From contig NC_052137.2 of NCBI RefSeq assembly GCF_016086655.4, forward strand, positions 37,840,007 through 37,904,006: 64,000 nucleotides of DNA. Direction: 5' to 3'. A program made the position numbers and the translations under genes. Under the pieces are notes generated by a model. The model saw only the letters and a program-made list of their open reading frames with translations. It did no database searches and had not been told where the DNA came from. Source of the stretch: Lepeophtheirus salmonis. Taxonomy: Eukaryota > Arthropoda > Copepoda > Siphonostomatoida > Caligidae. Positions 25,291 through 37,950 of this stretch are shown here, piece after piece; position 1 is the stretch's first letter; each line of letters opens with the position of its first letter.

Positions 25291-26074
25291 TACATAGATA
25301 GAATTGCTGACACTTGAATGATATAATATGTCATATACCTAAATACTATAATAATTATGATTAAAAAAGTCGAAAATTTAGACTTAATTATACAGAAAAT
25401 AATTATACTTATTACATCAATCACTATGAATTATTTATTACCTTAAAGTGTTTCTTCTCATCTTTTGATTGCAACCCTAACAATCATCTGCTAGAAATGA
25501 CTAATAATAAACAGCAAATGCATAAAATATAAGTGTTTCCAATTACTCAGATGATTAAACACAAAACCCACCAAAATAATTGTTATAATAATAATTTATT
25601 CATTTAACATCAGGGACAAATGCTTTTGAAAAAAAGATCATCAAATATAATTTAAACAATTTGCAAGAAACTATTTTTTTTTACTCAATGTCATACGTAA
25701 TAAACATCAAACAAAAACATATTCACATCATAATGAGCAATACAAGGAAATGAATTCCAAGAAAAGGTCATCTTAGACATAGCTATTGTATTCATTTATA
25801 CTTTAAATGTGTATAATGATTACATTTTTTGTTTATGCTTAATGTGTATGACATTTTATTTGTATAAAATTTTATTGTATTATAAATAATTCTAAGTCTT
25901 TTGTTATCAATATTACTTCCTTCTCAAGATTAAAAATATCCAATGCAAAATCTTTATGGTTTTTTTACATACACGCATATGCTCTTTATAAATATCAAAA
26001 TTACTTATTAAAAGATATCACAAAAAATATTGCTCAAATATATGTACAATGGCTATTTACACCGTAACTCGTAA

Positions 26075-26257
26075 ATATATAACTACGATACTATCACTCC
26101 ACAGTTCCGTAGTTACAATGTTGTTATTGAGGGACGTGTTTGGAGTAACGATGGAAGACTCGCCATTAATAAGACGATAAATGCTATTATTGAAAAATTA
26201 TATGGGCCTTGCCCCAATATTAAAACTCTCAAGATAAAACATTTCAATCAAAAATAA
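26075..26257 (+). CDS. Unidentified exon-like or relic coding stretch
   Basis: A 60-codon frame without an ATG runs from just after a stop at 26072 to TAA 26255-26257. It contains YDTITPQFRSYNVVIEGRV, then WSNDGRLAINKTINAI and EKLYGPCPNIKTLKIKHF. The composition is clearly protein-like and GC-richer than the flanks, whereas random frames here are full of I/K/N/Y runs. An acag that could act as a splice acceptor ends at about 26105, inside the frame. I cannot name the family; it could be an exon of a host gene or a transposon relic. An overlapping frame from the ATG at 26050 also stays open for 43 codons, which lowers confidence in the choice of frame. Confidence 0.35.
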   Translation: MYNYDTITPQFRSYNVVIEGRVWSNDGRLAINKTINAIIEKLYGPCPNIKTLKIKHFNQK

Positions 26258-28277
26258 ATACAAGGTATTGGCAAGACGAAGGTTGATGATATAAAGAGTA
26301 CCTAACTCCCACATTCAGACTACACCCGCAATCCCCCTCTCTAATAAAACCTACATGGATTTCGTGTAAAAATATTGATATCTATCAGACACGACTCTGA
26401 AAAGGCTATTATTAACAAAAACAAAACAAAAATGAAACTAGGAAGAATCATATTTCATGACCTTTGAGTTATTTTATGTCTTAAACTATTCACGATTACT
26501 TTGAGACGTGTAAAATAGATCAAATGGAATATAATTCATTTGAAAAGAATGCATTTGCTGGTGGGCATGCCTTTATCTTTTGGACACTAGAGAAACAAAT
26601 ATTGCACAAAAGAGGCTATAATTAGAAGAATATGGTGGCTTCATATCCTAATATTTACATAATTGAAATAATACCCAAAACAAATTCGATTATCATTTCA
26701 TCATGCACTGAATTAGAGTAGGGTTTACTTCTCCCATTACTGACATTTTACCTTGAACCTCTTTAAATCAATTATTTTATTTGAAAAAAAAAAATATATA
26801 TATATAGGCAGTTGAATAATAATAAAATATAGGTATAAGCCTATCCTTCTCAAGTTCAAGGATGTACATGCACTCTCAAACAACAGTCAAAGCGATGATA
26901 ATTTAGAAGCTCATAAAACATAGCAATGACGAAATTTATAATGATTTTTTTTTACACCTGTATCTTTAATATATTATATTTATTTAAAACTCTGTAAGCT
27001 TCAAAAACACTTAGACTTTTCCAACAAAGGCAGTCGACATGTGTTTGTGGTGATGATAAACAACAGAGTCTATGTTTATATTATATTGAAGCAGATGTGC
27101 ATTGGTCCGCAATTAGGATAAATTAGGCTAATAATTTATCTAGACTTATTCTTGTATTTATTTTAAGTACCTAGTAGACAAGTAGCACGATTAAAGACAT
27201 AAGAGAAACTAATAAAGATAGATAAAGGGTCTGGCTGTGTACATACACTGTACATAATGCAATGTCAAGAATATTCATCCTGTCACTCATTATCATATTG
27301 AATATGATTCAAATTGGCAATTAAATTCAATCAATTAACTAACTAAACTTAAAGACATCCATCATAATTAAGCAGTACACAATGTATTCATTTAAAGTCA
27401 GATTTTGTAATCAAACAGCACCTATTATTGAATATAACAAAGACGGAGTAAGTACTCTATCAAAATTAAGTTAGCCAATCCAAAAGTATAAAGTGTAAAC
27501 GATCCATTTTAACTTTGGATCTAACCAAGAAACAAAAGCTCAAAATGAATCATTATTAAATGTCAACTTCCCCTCTAAGTAATGACTAATGAGAGGAGTA
27601 AAAGATAAGATTACATTAGAAGCCATTAAATGTGATGTAATTCAGTATATTTAATTAAATTAAAGACTTGCAAATAATTTCTACACATTTGTTTCTCTTC
27701 TTTGTTTAAATGAAAGACACCCACGAGTAAAATATAAATAAAAACTATCATAAATTGAACCTGCTCATATACTTTTTGCAAAAATACATTATTCGTTACA
27801 TAGTTATACTTATTATTCTTTGGCGTGCCACGTATGTATCTTTACAAACAGGTTGTGTTCCTTTCAATGCATACTCACAAATACTCTTAAAAGTAAGAGC
27901 CAATGCTAATTTAATGTATTCTATAAGCAGATATGAGTCAAGTTGTAATTACAAGGTACATACTGGGATTGCACATCTGGAAACAATACTTTGTGCACAC
28001 AAGAAAATGAAGTGAAACGACTAATGAAGATATAATCTATGAATCATTGACAAGAAATATTATTGGAGCTACTTATAGGCTTAAGATAAGGTTATAACAT
28101 AAGAACATACATGACTTGAAATAAATATCAAAGTTGACGAAGAATGAGCAAATATTACGTAATTTTGCGAGCATTCTTATTTTTGATATCTTCTAATCCG
28201 TCAAAAAGCTTTTTTAATGGATTGATGAAATGTCAATGGACAACACCAAATTTGATGTACAATAATATAAATGTATA
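26258..28277. other. AT-rich stretch, nothing recognised
   Basis: No convincing exon between the two coding-like stretches. A (TA)n run occurs near 26795-26805. gtacataatgcaatgt at 27251-27266 mirrors a word at 9.06 kb. Confidence 0.4.
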
Positions 28278-28282
28278 TTTAT

Positions 28283-28489
28283 TTATGATTTAGCCTTACT
28301 TTCAGTTGGATTGCGCCTAGGCCTTTGACGTGACTCTTGGTCATAACGATCCAAACCAGCGTCAAAACTAATAGTGCGATCTCCAAAGGTCAAAGTACGA
28401 TATTTTCCTTCAACTGCTTCCTCTTCTACAAACGTAGGCAAAGTGGGTTTCTTCATGTTGAGTAATGGATTAATTAATGGGCCTCGGAG
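28283..28489 (-). CDS. Terminal coding exon of an unidentified host gene
   Basis: Immediately after a good splice acceptor on the minus strand (tgtgtcttcag, ending at 28490), 68 codons stay open in phase 0 to TAA at 28285-28283. The peptide begins LRGPLINPLLNMKKPTLPTF, continues VEEEAVEGKYRTLTFGDRTI and SFDAGLDRYDQESRQRPRR and ends NPTESKAKS: an acidic-then-basic, soluble C-terminus without membrane segments. Codon choice and GC content differ sharply from the surroundings. An AATAAA signal on the minus strand (28283-28278) begins on the last base of the stop codon, so the 3' UTR would be very short. An in-frame ATG at 28456 gives an alternative 57-codon reading, but the acceptor and open phase favour an exon. 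Upstream exons, at higher coordinates, were not identified and the protein family is not recognised. Confidence 0.6.
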   Translation of the reverse strand, partial: LRGPLINPLLNMKKPTLPTFVEEEAVEGKYRTLTFGDRTISFDAGLDRYDQESRQRPRRNPTESKAKS

Positions 28490-28499
28490 CTGAAGACAC

Positions 28500-29869
28500 A
28501 GTAGATTTCAAATTTTCAAATAACAAAAAAACACACACACCAACCAAAAATATATGGGCTCCAATAAAAATGGAAGTATCAAAAAACAATCAACAATGAC
28601 CAAACTACGTTTATAAAAGGAATAAAAACACTGGATGAAAGACTTTTGTCAAGGAGATTAATCGAAGAAGAAAAGAATCACGTTGTTCTCCTTTGACATA
28701 CACAGCATCTCGAATAGAACAAACTAAATCCATTTAAGCTCCTGTTTTTTTTAGTCAAAGTATCCCGAGCAATCAACGCGCTCTTCACTAAGACAGGCTC
28801 GCACACCCATTTTTTATTCTTCTTCTATACAGGTAACAACAGCCTCAGTCATACATCTCATAGCTTTAAAAATAACGATTTTTAAATCAACTTCCTTCTA
28901 TGTAATGTCAAAGGCAGATACGCGTAGAACCAGCAATTGAGTCAACCCATTTCCGTTGAAGGTCATTTGATTATTATTTAATTATAATATGAACAACGCT
29001 GTATTTTTCTTCATTATTTGCATTTCTGCATCATTAAATTAAAAATCGTTTGTAAAAGCTTTTTAAAATCGTTGTTCATCTCACTTAGAAATTTGTGGAG
29101 GAAATTTGGGAGCCTTCAAAATTGATTGTGAATTGTATGAAATGAATATTACCAACAGAACCGTTGGAAGTTGAAACTGAAGGGATAAGATTAATTTATG
29201 AATTCGATAGATTAATATAAATAGTGATTATTAATTGGGAGGGGGCAGTTTTATATAAAAATGATTTTACATGTTCATTAATATAATAATCACGCAACTT
29301 TTCAAAAATGGGTCTCTGTGTAAATATAGGACGAATCTTTATTTTCTCGTATCTGGTTCGGTTCAGATCTTTAGACGTAATTATTCGGGTACCCAAGCTT
29401 TCGTATCCAGATCCGAAATCAAAATAAGACGGATACATGTCGCAAATTGTATGGACATTTTAACCGAAATTAATATCTTAATAAAATAGAACTTAGATTA
29501 CAGTTACATTTGTAGTGATTACTGATTCCGAAACAATGAATAACCCAATGTTGTTACTATTAGAATATGATTAATTCTTATATTAATAACATTGGACACG
29601 TAGTTACCTTTACTGTATCTTGCAACCTCTCAACTAAAAAGTAATAGAAAAAAGGCCCAAAATCTGGTGGTAGTTAGCCATTTTTTCCAACCATAAAACT
29701 ATTATTCAATTATAGTTAATAATTATTTGTTGATAGATTAATAAGAACAGATTCGAATCCGACCAATCAATATTAAGATCACTAATTAAAGGTAAAGAAG
29801 AAGAAACATCCACAGCTGACAGACAAATATTTTATAAATTTTTATGTTGGTGAGATAAAGCCGAGTGAA
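28500..29869. other. Probable intron or upstream sequence, no exon placed
   Basis: If the exon at 28283-28489 is real, this lies within its gene on the minus strand. The stretch 28690-28990 is GC-richer with broken protein-like minus-strand frames such as MRCMTEAVVTCIEEE, so it could hold a worn exon or transposon relic. 29330-29430 has words such as cgggtaccc shared in style with 31380-31420. Nothing can be named. Confidence 0.35.
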
Positions 29870-30012
29870 ATAACCACAGGCACGGCGTTACCTCCCTAAT
29901 ACAAAATATACAATCCATTTTGTTGTGAGTTGTTGATGTTTATGCTTCTTTTATCCTAATCAATGCTCTGACTGTTGATTGGTAGAATTAGATTAGTTCC
30001 TTTTAAGCTGTA
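29870..30012 (+). repeat. Dispersed repeat E copy 2
   Basis: Begins with cacggcgttacctccctaat and continues with gttgtgagttgttgatgttt and tttatcctaatcaatgctct, aligning with 6030-6200. It lies 14 bp before the left inverted repeat at 30026 and may be part of the same element. Confidence 0.55.
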
Positions 30013-30025
30013 AGCCAAGTCTTCG

Positions 30026-31082
30026 TAAAGCTTTAAACCAAGTAGCGAAATGAGGAGCCACGTGATCAATAGCTGAAAAATGTATTGGTGTACATAAACT
30101 TTTTTTCTTCGCTAGGGGTACTATTTATATATTATTTGGAGATATAATTAGGAGTTATTATGTTATTTAATGTATTTTACTTCTTAGAAGATGCTCATTC
30201 GAAGTCCGAAAGACGGATTTAGCTTAACTAGAGTTTTGTTAACACTCGAAGTTGTTTGTTCTAGTTCATAGATTATGATGTGTATTCTGAGTGATTTTTT
30301 CATATATAATTAATGTAAAAATAAAAAATTTATATTAAGCTATGGAGTCCAAGTCAATTCTCGAGCCCAAATTCCCACCTCTGACAATCATTGACCATTG
30401 TATCTTAAATTATACATTGATTATTATAATAATATTCAATGTATCATAAATGTATCATTGAAAATTCCGGCCTCTTCTCTTCGTGAGAAATTCAAAAAAG
30501 GAAAAATCAAACAATAAAATAATTTTTTCTTTCCCCACAGCAATTTTAGAGTGTGAGCTAGGTGTGATCCATGAAGGACTGATACATCGTTTTTTCAGTC
30601 CTACGGTCCTTACTATTTTTTAAATTTCTTCACTCATATCTAGAATTAAAGAATATAAGAACTAGAAAATAATGAATGATAGCTGAAAAAGTATAATAAT
30701 ACGTTCTAGTCAGACATCCCCTATAGTTATATTTTCTCTTTGAAAGAGGTTATGAACTATGATGTAACTTCAGCGAATCAAATGACGAAGTTAGTAAGTA
30801 CGTAATTTCAGCTGTTGCAGTTTTTACAAAGATCGGTAGGATGGGTCCTAGGACTGACAAATTTTATTAGGACCGGAATAATAGGACTGCTGTCCTTTTA
30901 ATTTTTTAGACCGATCCAACACTACTCTCATTATTACATCACAGCCTACGTCAGAAAGAAAAATAGTGACATCGTAGTGATGTCATACGAAAAGCGACAT
31001 CTTGCAAAAAACTGTTAAAACGCTGCGCCATTGTATTTCCTCTGGCTAACGGTAGCGTTTCGCTACTTGGTTTAAAGCTTTA
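30026..31082. mobile_element. 1.06-kb element with perfect 25-bp inverted ends
   Basis: taaagctttaaaccaagtag followed by cgaaa (30026-30050) is matched exactly by its reverse complement at 31058-31082. A perfect 25-bp inverted match 1 kb apart, with GC content above background, is very unlikely by chance. No transposase is encoded between the arms. The interior from 30556 to 30935 is a copy of repeat C, so this may be one element nested in another, or two halves of a larger structure. Whether the arms mark true transposon ends is not settled, since no target-site duplication is evident. Confidence 0.6.
30556..30935 (+). mobile_element. Non-autonomous element, repeat C, short form
   Basis: Left end aggtgtgatccatgaaggac is a worn version of agtgttggatcgatcctag; right end is gaccgatccaacact. 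Internal blocks (gaatgatagctga, ctctttgaaagaggttatg, atttcagctgttgcagt, attttattaggaccggaa) follow the order in 24369-25000, and the right half matches 58-249. The ~380-bp length and lack of coding capacity indicate a MITE. hAT membership is a guess from the ends. Confidence 0.65.
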
Positions 31083-32339
31083 ATTATTCCTAGTTATGGA
31101 ATTATTATTCAAAGGTTGGGTAGAATAGGAGAGTAGTTCTACCAACTGATGTTGGGCCTCTTTTCTGTGTAAAAGGGTGAGGGATACAATAAAGGTTACA
31201 ACATGCACGATACAACTGTTTATATAGAGATCGCTCCATACACTAATCAAGATAAATAGATACCTTCAATATAGATATAGATTTTTAAGATCCAAAAAAA
31301 TCCCTGCGATCTTTTTTAGTGTATGTAATAAGTTCGAGGACCCAAAAATGGTTTTGCATATTTTCGGTTAATTCAAATTTAGTTATACAGAACCCGGGTA
31401 CTTCGAATTCGGGTCCATGAATTGTCCTATTTCTATGTGTGCGTTGGCAAATGGACTCATACCTCCCCTGTTCAAGCACATATGTTATTAATACAATTGG
31501 GATTATTGAAGGATAAATTGTTATTGTTTAAAAGGATACTTGATATAAATGACGAGTTAAGCAATTAAATCATTAATAAATTTATTACTATGAAGTTAAT
31601 ACCTATAGTTTAGTATAGTATAGACTAGAGGGATACATTTTTTATATAGTTATTTACAAAGAAAACATGAAAATATTAACAGGAGGGTAATTTAATTTAT
31701 ATTTTTTTTAATTACACTCGTATCAATTATAATATAGACATAAAACGTAATCGTATAATTGGCCATTTTATTTGAAAAACCTGTAGGTTACGGCGCTTTG
31801 TTTTTCAACTATTTTCGAATTTCGATTAAAAATAATATGGAAAAGTTGTAATGTTGTAAGAAAATAATCATTACAAAACGTCATTACTGTAGGATGTCTT
31901 CTTTAAGTTGTACATCTTGGATCAAAGTAAGAAGAGAAAAAGGCAAAAATTATATATATATTCAATAAAAATTAAAAAAAAGCCTTATTTTGAATGAAAA
32001 CATCATGACAGACATTTTTCAAATCTATAAAAAATATCAGTAAAGTTACTTTGTGAAGCAAAAAGAGAAAATAAATTTTGATGACTCGCGTGTAGCGATT
32101 TTTGTCAAAGTGGTCCTTACATTTTCACTATTCCTTATTATTTTTAACCATGGGTACAGTTCAAAGTGGGAGAAGACACATACATAATCCTCCAAGATTT
32201 ACTACATTTATGTTCTAACACCTTTGAATGATCCTCTTCTAGTTTATGAAATCCTATCTGCAGTCCTGTTTTATATATAACTATCATTATTCTTGAAGAG
32301 AGAAAATTTAAGTATAAATTATTCACAACTGCGTGAAAG
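31083..32339. other. AT-rich stretch, nothing recognised
   Basis: A patch near 31375-31450 with acccgggtacttcgaattcg resembles words at 29.39 kb. No gene was found. Confidence 0.4.
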
Positions 32340-32610
32340 AGGAAAAGTATTGGTGGTGAAGTTATAAGCGTATGTCCTCGTTGGACTCGGAATATAATTG
32401 AGGATATACACCCCTGTAGTTCTAGCCTATTTCATTACTAGATGCAGAGTGGTTTATTTTCTTGAGCTCATAGCTACTTGAAACGTGATGGCAGCTACAT
32501 ATATTGCTCTAAAACATTCTTCAAATTGTCTGATTAACCTCGTTCATTTTTGTTAGCATCCTGGCAGATCATATAACTTTCAACTGTGATAATTATTAAC
32601 GTAAGAATGC
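32340..32610 (+). repeat. Dispersed repeat F copy 1
   Basis: Aligns by eye with 43440-43640: gttataagcgtatgtcctcg and ttggactcgg here against gttaaaagcgtaagtcctt and ttggactcagg there, then cgtgatggcagct against catgacagct, and ttcaaattgtctgatta against ctccaaattatcaggg. Both lie on the plus strand. Not coding. Confidence 0.5.
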
Positions 32611-35600
32611 ACAAACTTTCGGATTAATAAGGAAAAAAAAGACACTTTCAAATCAGAAAATAACGAATCTATAGATGCACGCTTCAATATAGGAATAATT
32701 TAGATCGTGAGACAAGATTCATGTAAAGGTTGTAAGACTCATTCAAAGGGGGTCCTATATAATATTACCTATTTTTTCTTTTATATTTAATTTAAGTTAA
32801 TCTTCAAAGTCATAGTTATATTTACATATATGTATATATTTTGCAACACAGCAACCTTATCGTTGAAAAAAAAGAAGTCCACATTTTGATTGTCTTACTT
32901 CTTTAATTAATATGAATCATTCTGAAGATCCCTCCTCTTACATAATATGAAATGTAATAATCCACTTAATATGTTTCATATTTCATTCATTTTCCAAACT
33001 TTGAGTCGTTCAAAACTCGTTGAGCTACAAAGATGTATTCAAGCAAATTGTTGAGTAAATATTGTATATCATTATTTTATTGAAAATTAAATATGTATTC
33101 ATTATTGGCCTCCCCTCTCTATAAATTATAATGCCCAAAGTATGGAAAAACTATAAGTAAGGTTGTTCAAAGATTTTAAAGACGTTATTCCTTCACTCTC
33201 CCCCCCACCTCAGACCCTCAAAAATTAACGAAAAAATAAGGAAATGAAACGATGTCTTTTGTGGTTGTGTAAATTAGAGAAGTTGACCTGAGTTATTTAA
33301 CTTGAATTTCTGGTTGGTATTAATCTTACAACACTACATGTCAAAATTGCATTGTATTCTGACTGTAAACGACTTTCAAATACTGTTGTTCAATACTGAA
33401 CAGTTATAAACAATGCTTTTAATGGTGAATGTGTTGGTTTTTTTTTACAGTGTGGGCAAATGCGGCATTTACTCCGATATCAGCTTGTGCATGTCCAAAT
33501 TTTCATGTAAAATAGAAAAAACATTGTTTTTTTATATCTTCAAAGTATAAGCTATCTCACGCAATTTCATTTTACGGTGTTTTGAAACTATTTTGCGAAA
33601 TTTTTTCATATTTGCGAGCGAGCAGAGCGTTCAGAATCATATGTGCATATGCAACTGCGTTTAAATTTTGCATAAAAGTTAATAATAGTTGATTTCTTAG
33701 TAGAGAGTCCTCATAATACTTATCAAGCCACTATTTGACTTTAAAAGTATTTTGAAAAAACTAGTCTTTAATCAACACATAAAGTTATTTTCCATCCTTT
33801 GTCTTGAAAATTACAAAACCAGGGTCACTAAAACGACTGTAACCTCTAAACTAACAGTCAAAATACAATTAAAATTAGATACTTACTTTGAAAGATGATT
33901 ATTGATTGGAAATTACTTGGGCTTATACACAATGTTGTGATATATGTGTCCGCCCGAGGAGTTATTGAGTGATGGATTTGATTTTTTTAGTTTGAATATT
34001 TTTCATAATTTTATTGTCATTTTCATCTGTTATTATAGTGAGCAACCATTCTCAAAATAAAGTAAAGTGCTCATATTACACTACAATATTTCTCATATTA
34101 ATTTGACAACAATATTTTTAATTAAAAGTATTTCTCTTCAGAGTAAGAGTAATAAAAAGTGAAGAATGAAATTCAAGTTATATTTATTTTTCGCGTTGTA
34201 ATTATTAATTTTTCTTTTATTTAAACATCATGTTTATATTAATATTTAAATATTGTTATAATAAGGAGGACAGACAAACCAATAAATTTCACTCAATTTA
34301 TTCTTTCCATTCCATAAATTGCTCATAATAGAAAGTAAGTAATCAGCTTATGTAAAAATAATAAAGTGGATTTATAAAATATATGAATGTATTATAGATA
34401 TTTAAATAATAATAACTTTTGTTACTTTATGTGGATGAAAATTATTTACAATAAGCCTTTAAACGATATTATTTATGAATTCATCGATTGATTTGGCCAA
34501 ACTTAGTAAACGAATAAAGAAGTATATTAATAAATTCAAACTATCCGTTGTAGGAAGAATGGGGATCTAATATTAAAAGTGCCGATGACTTTATATTTTT
34601 TACCAGTATACAAACGGTTTCTACACACCTACAAGAGTTGAGATCCATTATCCATGATGTGTTTAATAAACAAAGTTACCCACAATCATATTGAGTCTCT
34701 GTTCTCTTAAGCTGTTTAATTATTTTTTACAGATGTATTGTGAAAGCAAAAAAATGATCTTCAATTAATACAATTTTGGCAGATAAATATAGAAATAGGA
34801 AAATGGTTGAAATCCCGGTTAGCGTAAATTTTATAAAAAAGATGTTTATGTTGGAAACCTCTACATATTTTTAAGTGTTCTTATTAATTAATTATTCCTT
34901 TCGATTTTGAGGGTTCAAATGTATTAGCAGGCAAGAGCAAGGGAGTACAAGGTCATTATCATAATTTTTCTTTGGTGGGTGGGGGGGGGAAATTGTCTGG
35001 GACAATTTTGACACAATGTTTTTTTTATGAATGGCGAATTTGAAATAATAAATAAAAACCTGCATAATTTGACCAAGATTTTTTGATAGAAAAAACAAAT
35101 TTTGAATATGGTAATATTGTTAATTTTAAAATGTGTCCCCCCGCCCCTAGTTATGAGTAAATGGACCCTTTTTGGATAAAACATGTTACTGCAAAAAGTA
35201 TTGTTTTACATAGCCACTTATTATCGGAAATTATCGGATTATCGGAAAAACTACAAGCCATATGTTTTTGTCCTAGAAATATTATATTTTTAACAAAATT
35301 TCATGGTGTATTACCTAGTAATTTGGTAGTTTGATTAAAATATGATGTTTTTGTCTGAAAAAACAAGAATAAAAACATAAAATACTTACTTAATAGATTT
35401 TTTATAAAACATGGTTCAACCTTTGAAATTTTGCTTTCATTCTTAATTTGAAAATTTTAGTTTGTATTTATTAATATTTCAATAAAAGTATGAGCAAAGT
35501 ATAACTAATATTCAGCCAATCCAAACTTTATTTTTCTTTATTTGTCATTATGGATTAAATCATTTAAATCTTTCCGGTACTTTTTCCCCGTCCGTGGCAT

Positions 35601-36944
35601 ATATAAAGTCAAATTCTTCAATATATCTGCTTGCTTTGTTAAAGAGATCCCTCTTGGACCAGTTAATATATATTGAAGAGGAATATTTATTTTAGGTTTG
35701 AAATAGTCAAAAACAAATTATTCTTTTCTTAGTATGATGCCTTGTAATCTAAATTGTAATCAGGATTTGTTCCTTTTTCTATACTTTGATGGGTTTTGAG
35801 TAACTTCAAATTAGAATAACTATACATGACTAATATAGCATTCGCAAAAACAATTGTTTACATAAGAACAGGATTCTCTTAATGAATTTTTGCTATGTAT
35901 GGGATTATAATTTTTCCTACTTGTCGTGTTATCAAATGATAACATGATATGCTGATTTAACCAATAAAATTGGAAATAAAAGCTAACCTAAATTAAGTAA
36001 CTTAAGAAATCTTTGTAGATCTATTTTTAAATAAAATTGATCCTATAAAAAAAATAGTTATCAAAATTTGCAAAAATAACAGATTAATTGATGATAATAT
36101 GTTCTGTGAAACATCTATTACGAAAATCAAAATATTTCCATCTAATTGCCCTTAACACAATGTAATCTCGAAGGATTTTTTCTCAAAATGAATGCGGGAT
36201 GGAGTTGCATTTTTAACTAATTGTCTTCCATATCTACTTATAAGTTATTCTGATTAACCTTACAGATGCACCGCAAATTCTAGTTAAAAATTTGAAAAAC
36301 TTTTGTTCACAATAAGAGAAAAAAACAAACATATGCAATTGTGGATTTAATTTTCTATCTATGTATGTATTAAAATGATTCAAATACCATTAGAGAGTGA
36401 TTAATGATTGGCTATTGTTATTTGTCTACTATTTTTGGGAGCTGATGCTATAATGGAATAGTGAAGTGACCTGATCCGTGTCAGAAGCTCCTTTTCAATA
36501 GAGCATATTATTTAGAGATACTTATTGGAGGAACTCATCCTCATTTCAATCATGTGATGGTTATATTCCGTATTCAATATTTAAGAGTGAGAATTGACCT
36601 TTTTTGTTACCTTTGATCTTTAATATGATCTTTAGACTATATTTTTATCATTAAAAATATAACAAAGCTATTATTTCAAGTATAAAAGAGTTTTAATGAT
36701 AAAGAAAATACGCAAATTTATCCTAATTAATTCGAAAATTCGTTAAAAAACACACATTTTAGGATAAAAATATAATTATCTGGATAAGGTAGGGAGGGTT
36801 GTAGTCAATTCCTCCCCTACTGTAACAAAATACCACACGAGATATTTGTTTATAAGAGAAGTTGAACTAAATTTGAATTTGATCATTTTCACAAATTATT
36901 CTAAGGAATAATCCCTTTGACTTTGATAATCAATTATATAAATA
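32611..36944. other. AT-rich stretch, nothing recognised
   Basis: Four kilobases with no supported gene. Small curiosities are a G-run at 34979-34989, three ttatcgg words at 35220-35245, and the block 35540-35600 (catttaaatctttccggta), which resembles 50670-50710. Confidence 0.4.
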
Positions 36945-37245
36945 CATTCTGTCAAAAAAAGTACCCTGAATTGTTAATTTAAATTGCCCGCACAAAAAAG
37001 ATTTAAAAAAAAAAATTCTACGTCAGCAGCACTCTCTTTCAATATTATGCCAAGTTTGAGCGCGATTTGTATAAGTATGCTTGCAACAGCTGGATAAGTC
37101 AGTCTACCTCACTAGTGCTCCACGATTTTTACAATGAACTAAATTATTGAACAAAGAGTTTGTCTTAAATTTTGTGTTGCAAACGAAATTCCATGTGCTG
37201 ACGCTTTGAAAATGTTAGATTAAGCTGTTGGGCAGCTTTATACTT
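36945..37245 (+). pseudogene. mariner transposase, N-terminal relic
   Basis: From ATG 37134 the frame reads MN, a stop, then IIEQRVCLKFCVANEIPCAD and ALKMLD, another stop, AVGQLY. This is the start of the mariner N-terminal domain (EQRV.LKFC..N......ALKML pattern). The transposase is lost after about 35 codons, where family G sequence begins. The preceding ~190 bp is GC-richer and starts with tgtcaaaaaaagtaccctga at about 36953, probably the element's own end and 5' UTR. Resemblance to the relic at 8.3-8.5 kb (IKFC) suggests the same broad group. Confidence 0.7.
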
Positions 37246-37950
37246 TTTTGAAATAATGTATATAACTAATTGATTTTTGTTGGTGAAATAGTGGAGGTAA
37301 TTTTTTTAGGTGTATAAGCAAAAAAATGAGGCAATTATAAGAAAGCAACATGCGATTGTTTTTCCTAAAAATAAATCGATGTTATTTTATTATTCTTTAG
37401 ATAATGTTCTAAGATTTTTATTATATAAATAATTAATTAACCCTCTGTAGAGTTTAAAAATTTGGGATAATTATCATCAAAAAATCGCACTAAAAAAATA
37501 ATGAAGCTATAATAGTTGGTACAGCTGAACATAATGGGATGTGCCTTTATTTGAGATGCAAGGAATAACAACAAGTCTTGTTAGATCTGAGTTTCATTGA
37601 ACTGTAAAAAATCTCAAATTTCACCAAAATTGTTCAAATTCTTAAATTAAATTTGTGTCAAGTCATTTTGTTTTGAATGAATAGAATGTGGCTGTCCCTT
37701 GCATAGATAGCATCTGTTATCTTGTCCAAAATTTGTTTCCAAGTTGTTAAGACATCCTTTATACCAGCTAATTGTGTTTGCTTCTCAGTATTAGTTATTA
37801 TCGTTTCTTCCAGGATGGTATGCTTTTGACTAAAAATAATCCGTACTCCGAACTGCAAGATCTAATATAAATCGTCGTCTGAGCCTCCTCTCTCCCACGA
37901 TTATGATATATTATTTGTATTTTTACCTTTAGATAAATTTGTGGGGAAAA
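37205..37950 (+). repeat. Repeat G, left arm of a large inverted pair
   Basis: Aligns with the reverse complement of 42555-43110. Shared words include gcgattgtttttcctaaaa, agttggtacagctgaacata, atgggatgtgcctttatt, aaaatctcaaatttcacc, tatcttgtccaaaatttg and tcgtcgtctgagcctcctct. This copy carries about 130 bp extra near 37730-37860. That part contributes to a 66-codon minus-strand frame (37858-37658), with QLAGIKDVLTTWKQILDKI and DAIYARDSHILFIQNKM, that is absent or deleted in the other arm. The frame looks protein-like but was not identified. Confidence 0.7.

Noticed and set aside
34892..35184. Proline-rich overlapping minus-strand frames
   Set aside because: They arise from a G-run and C-run read on the opposite strand.
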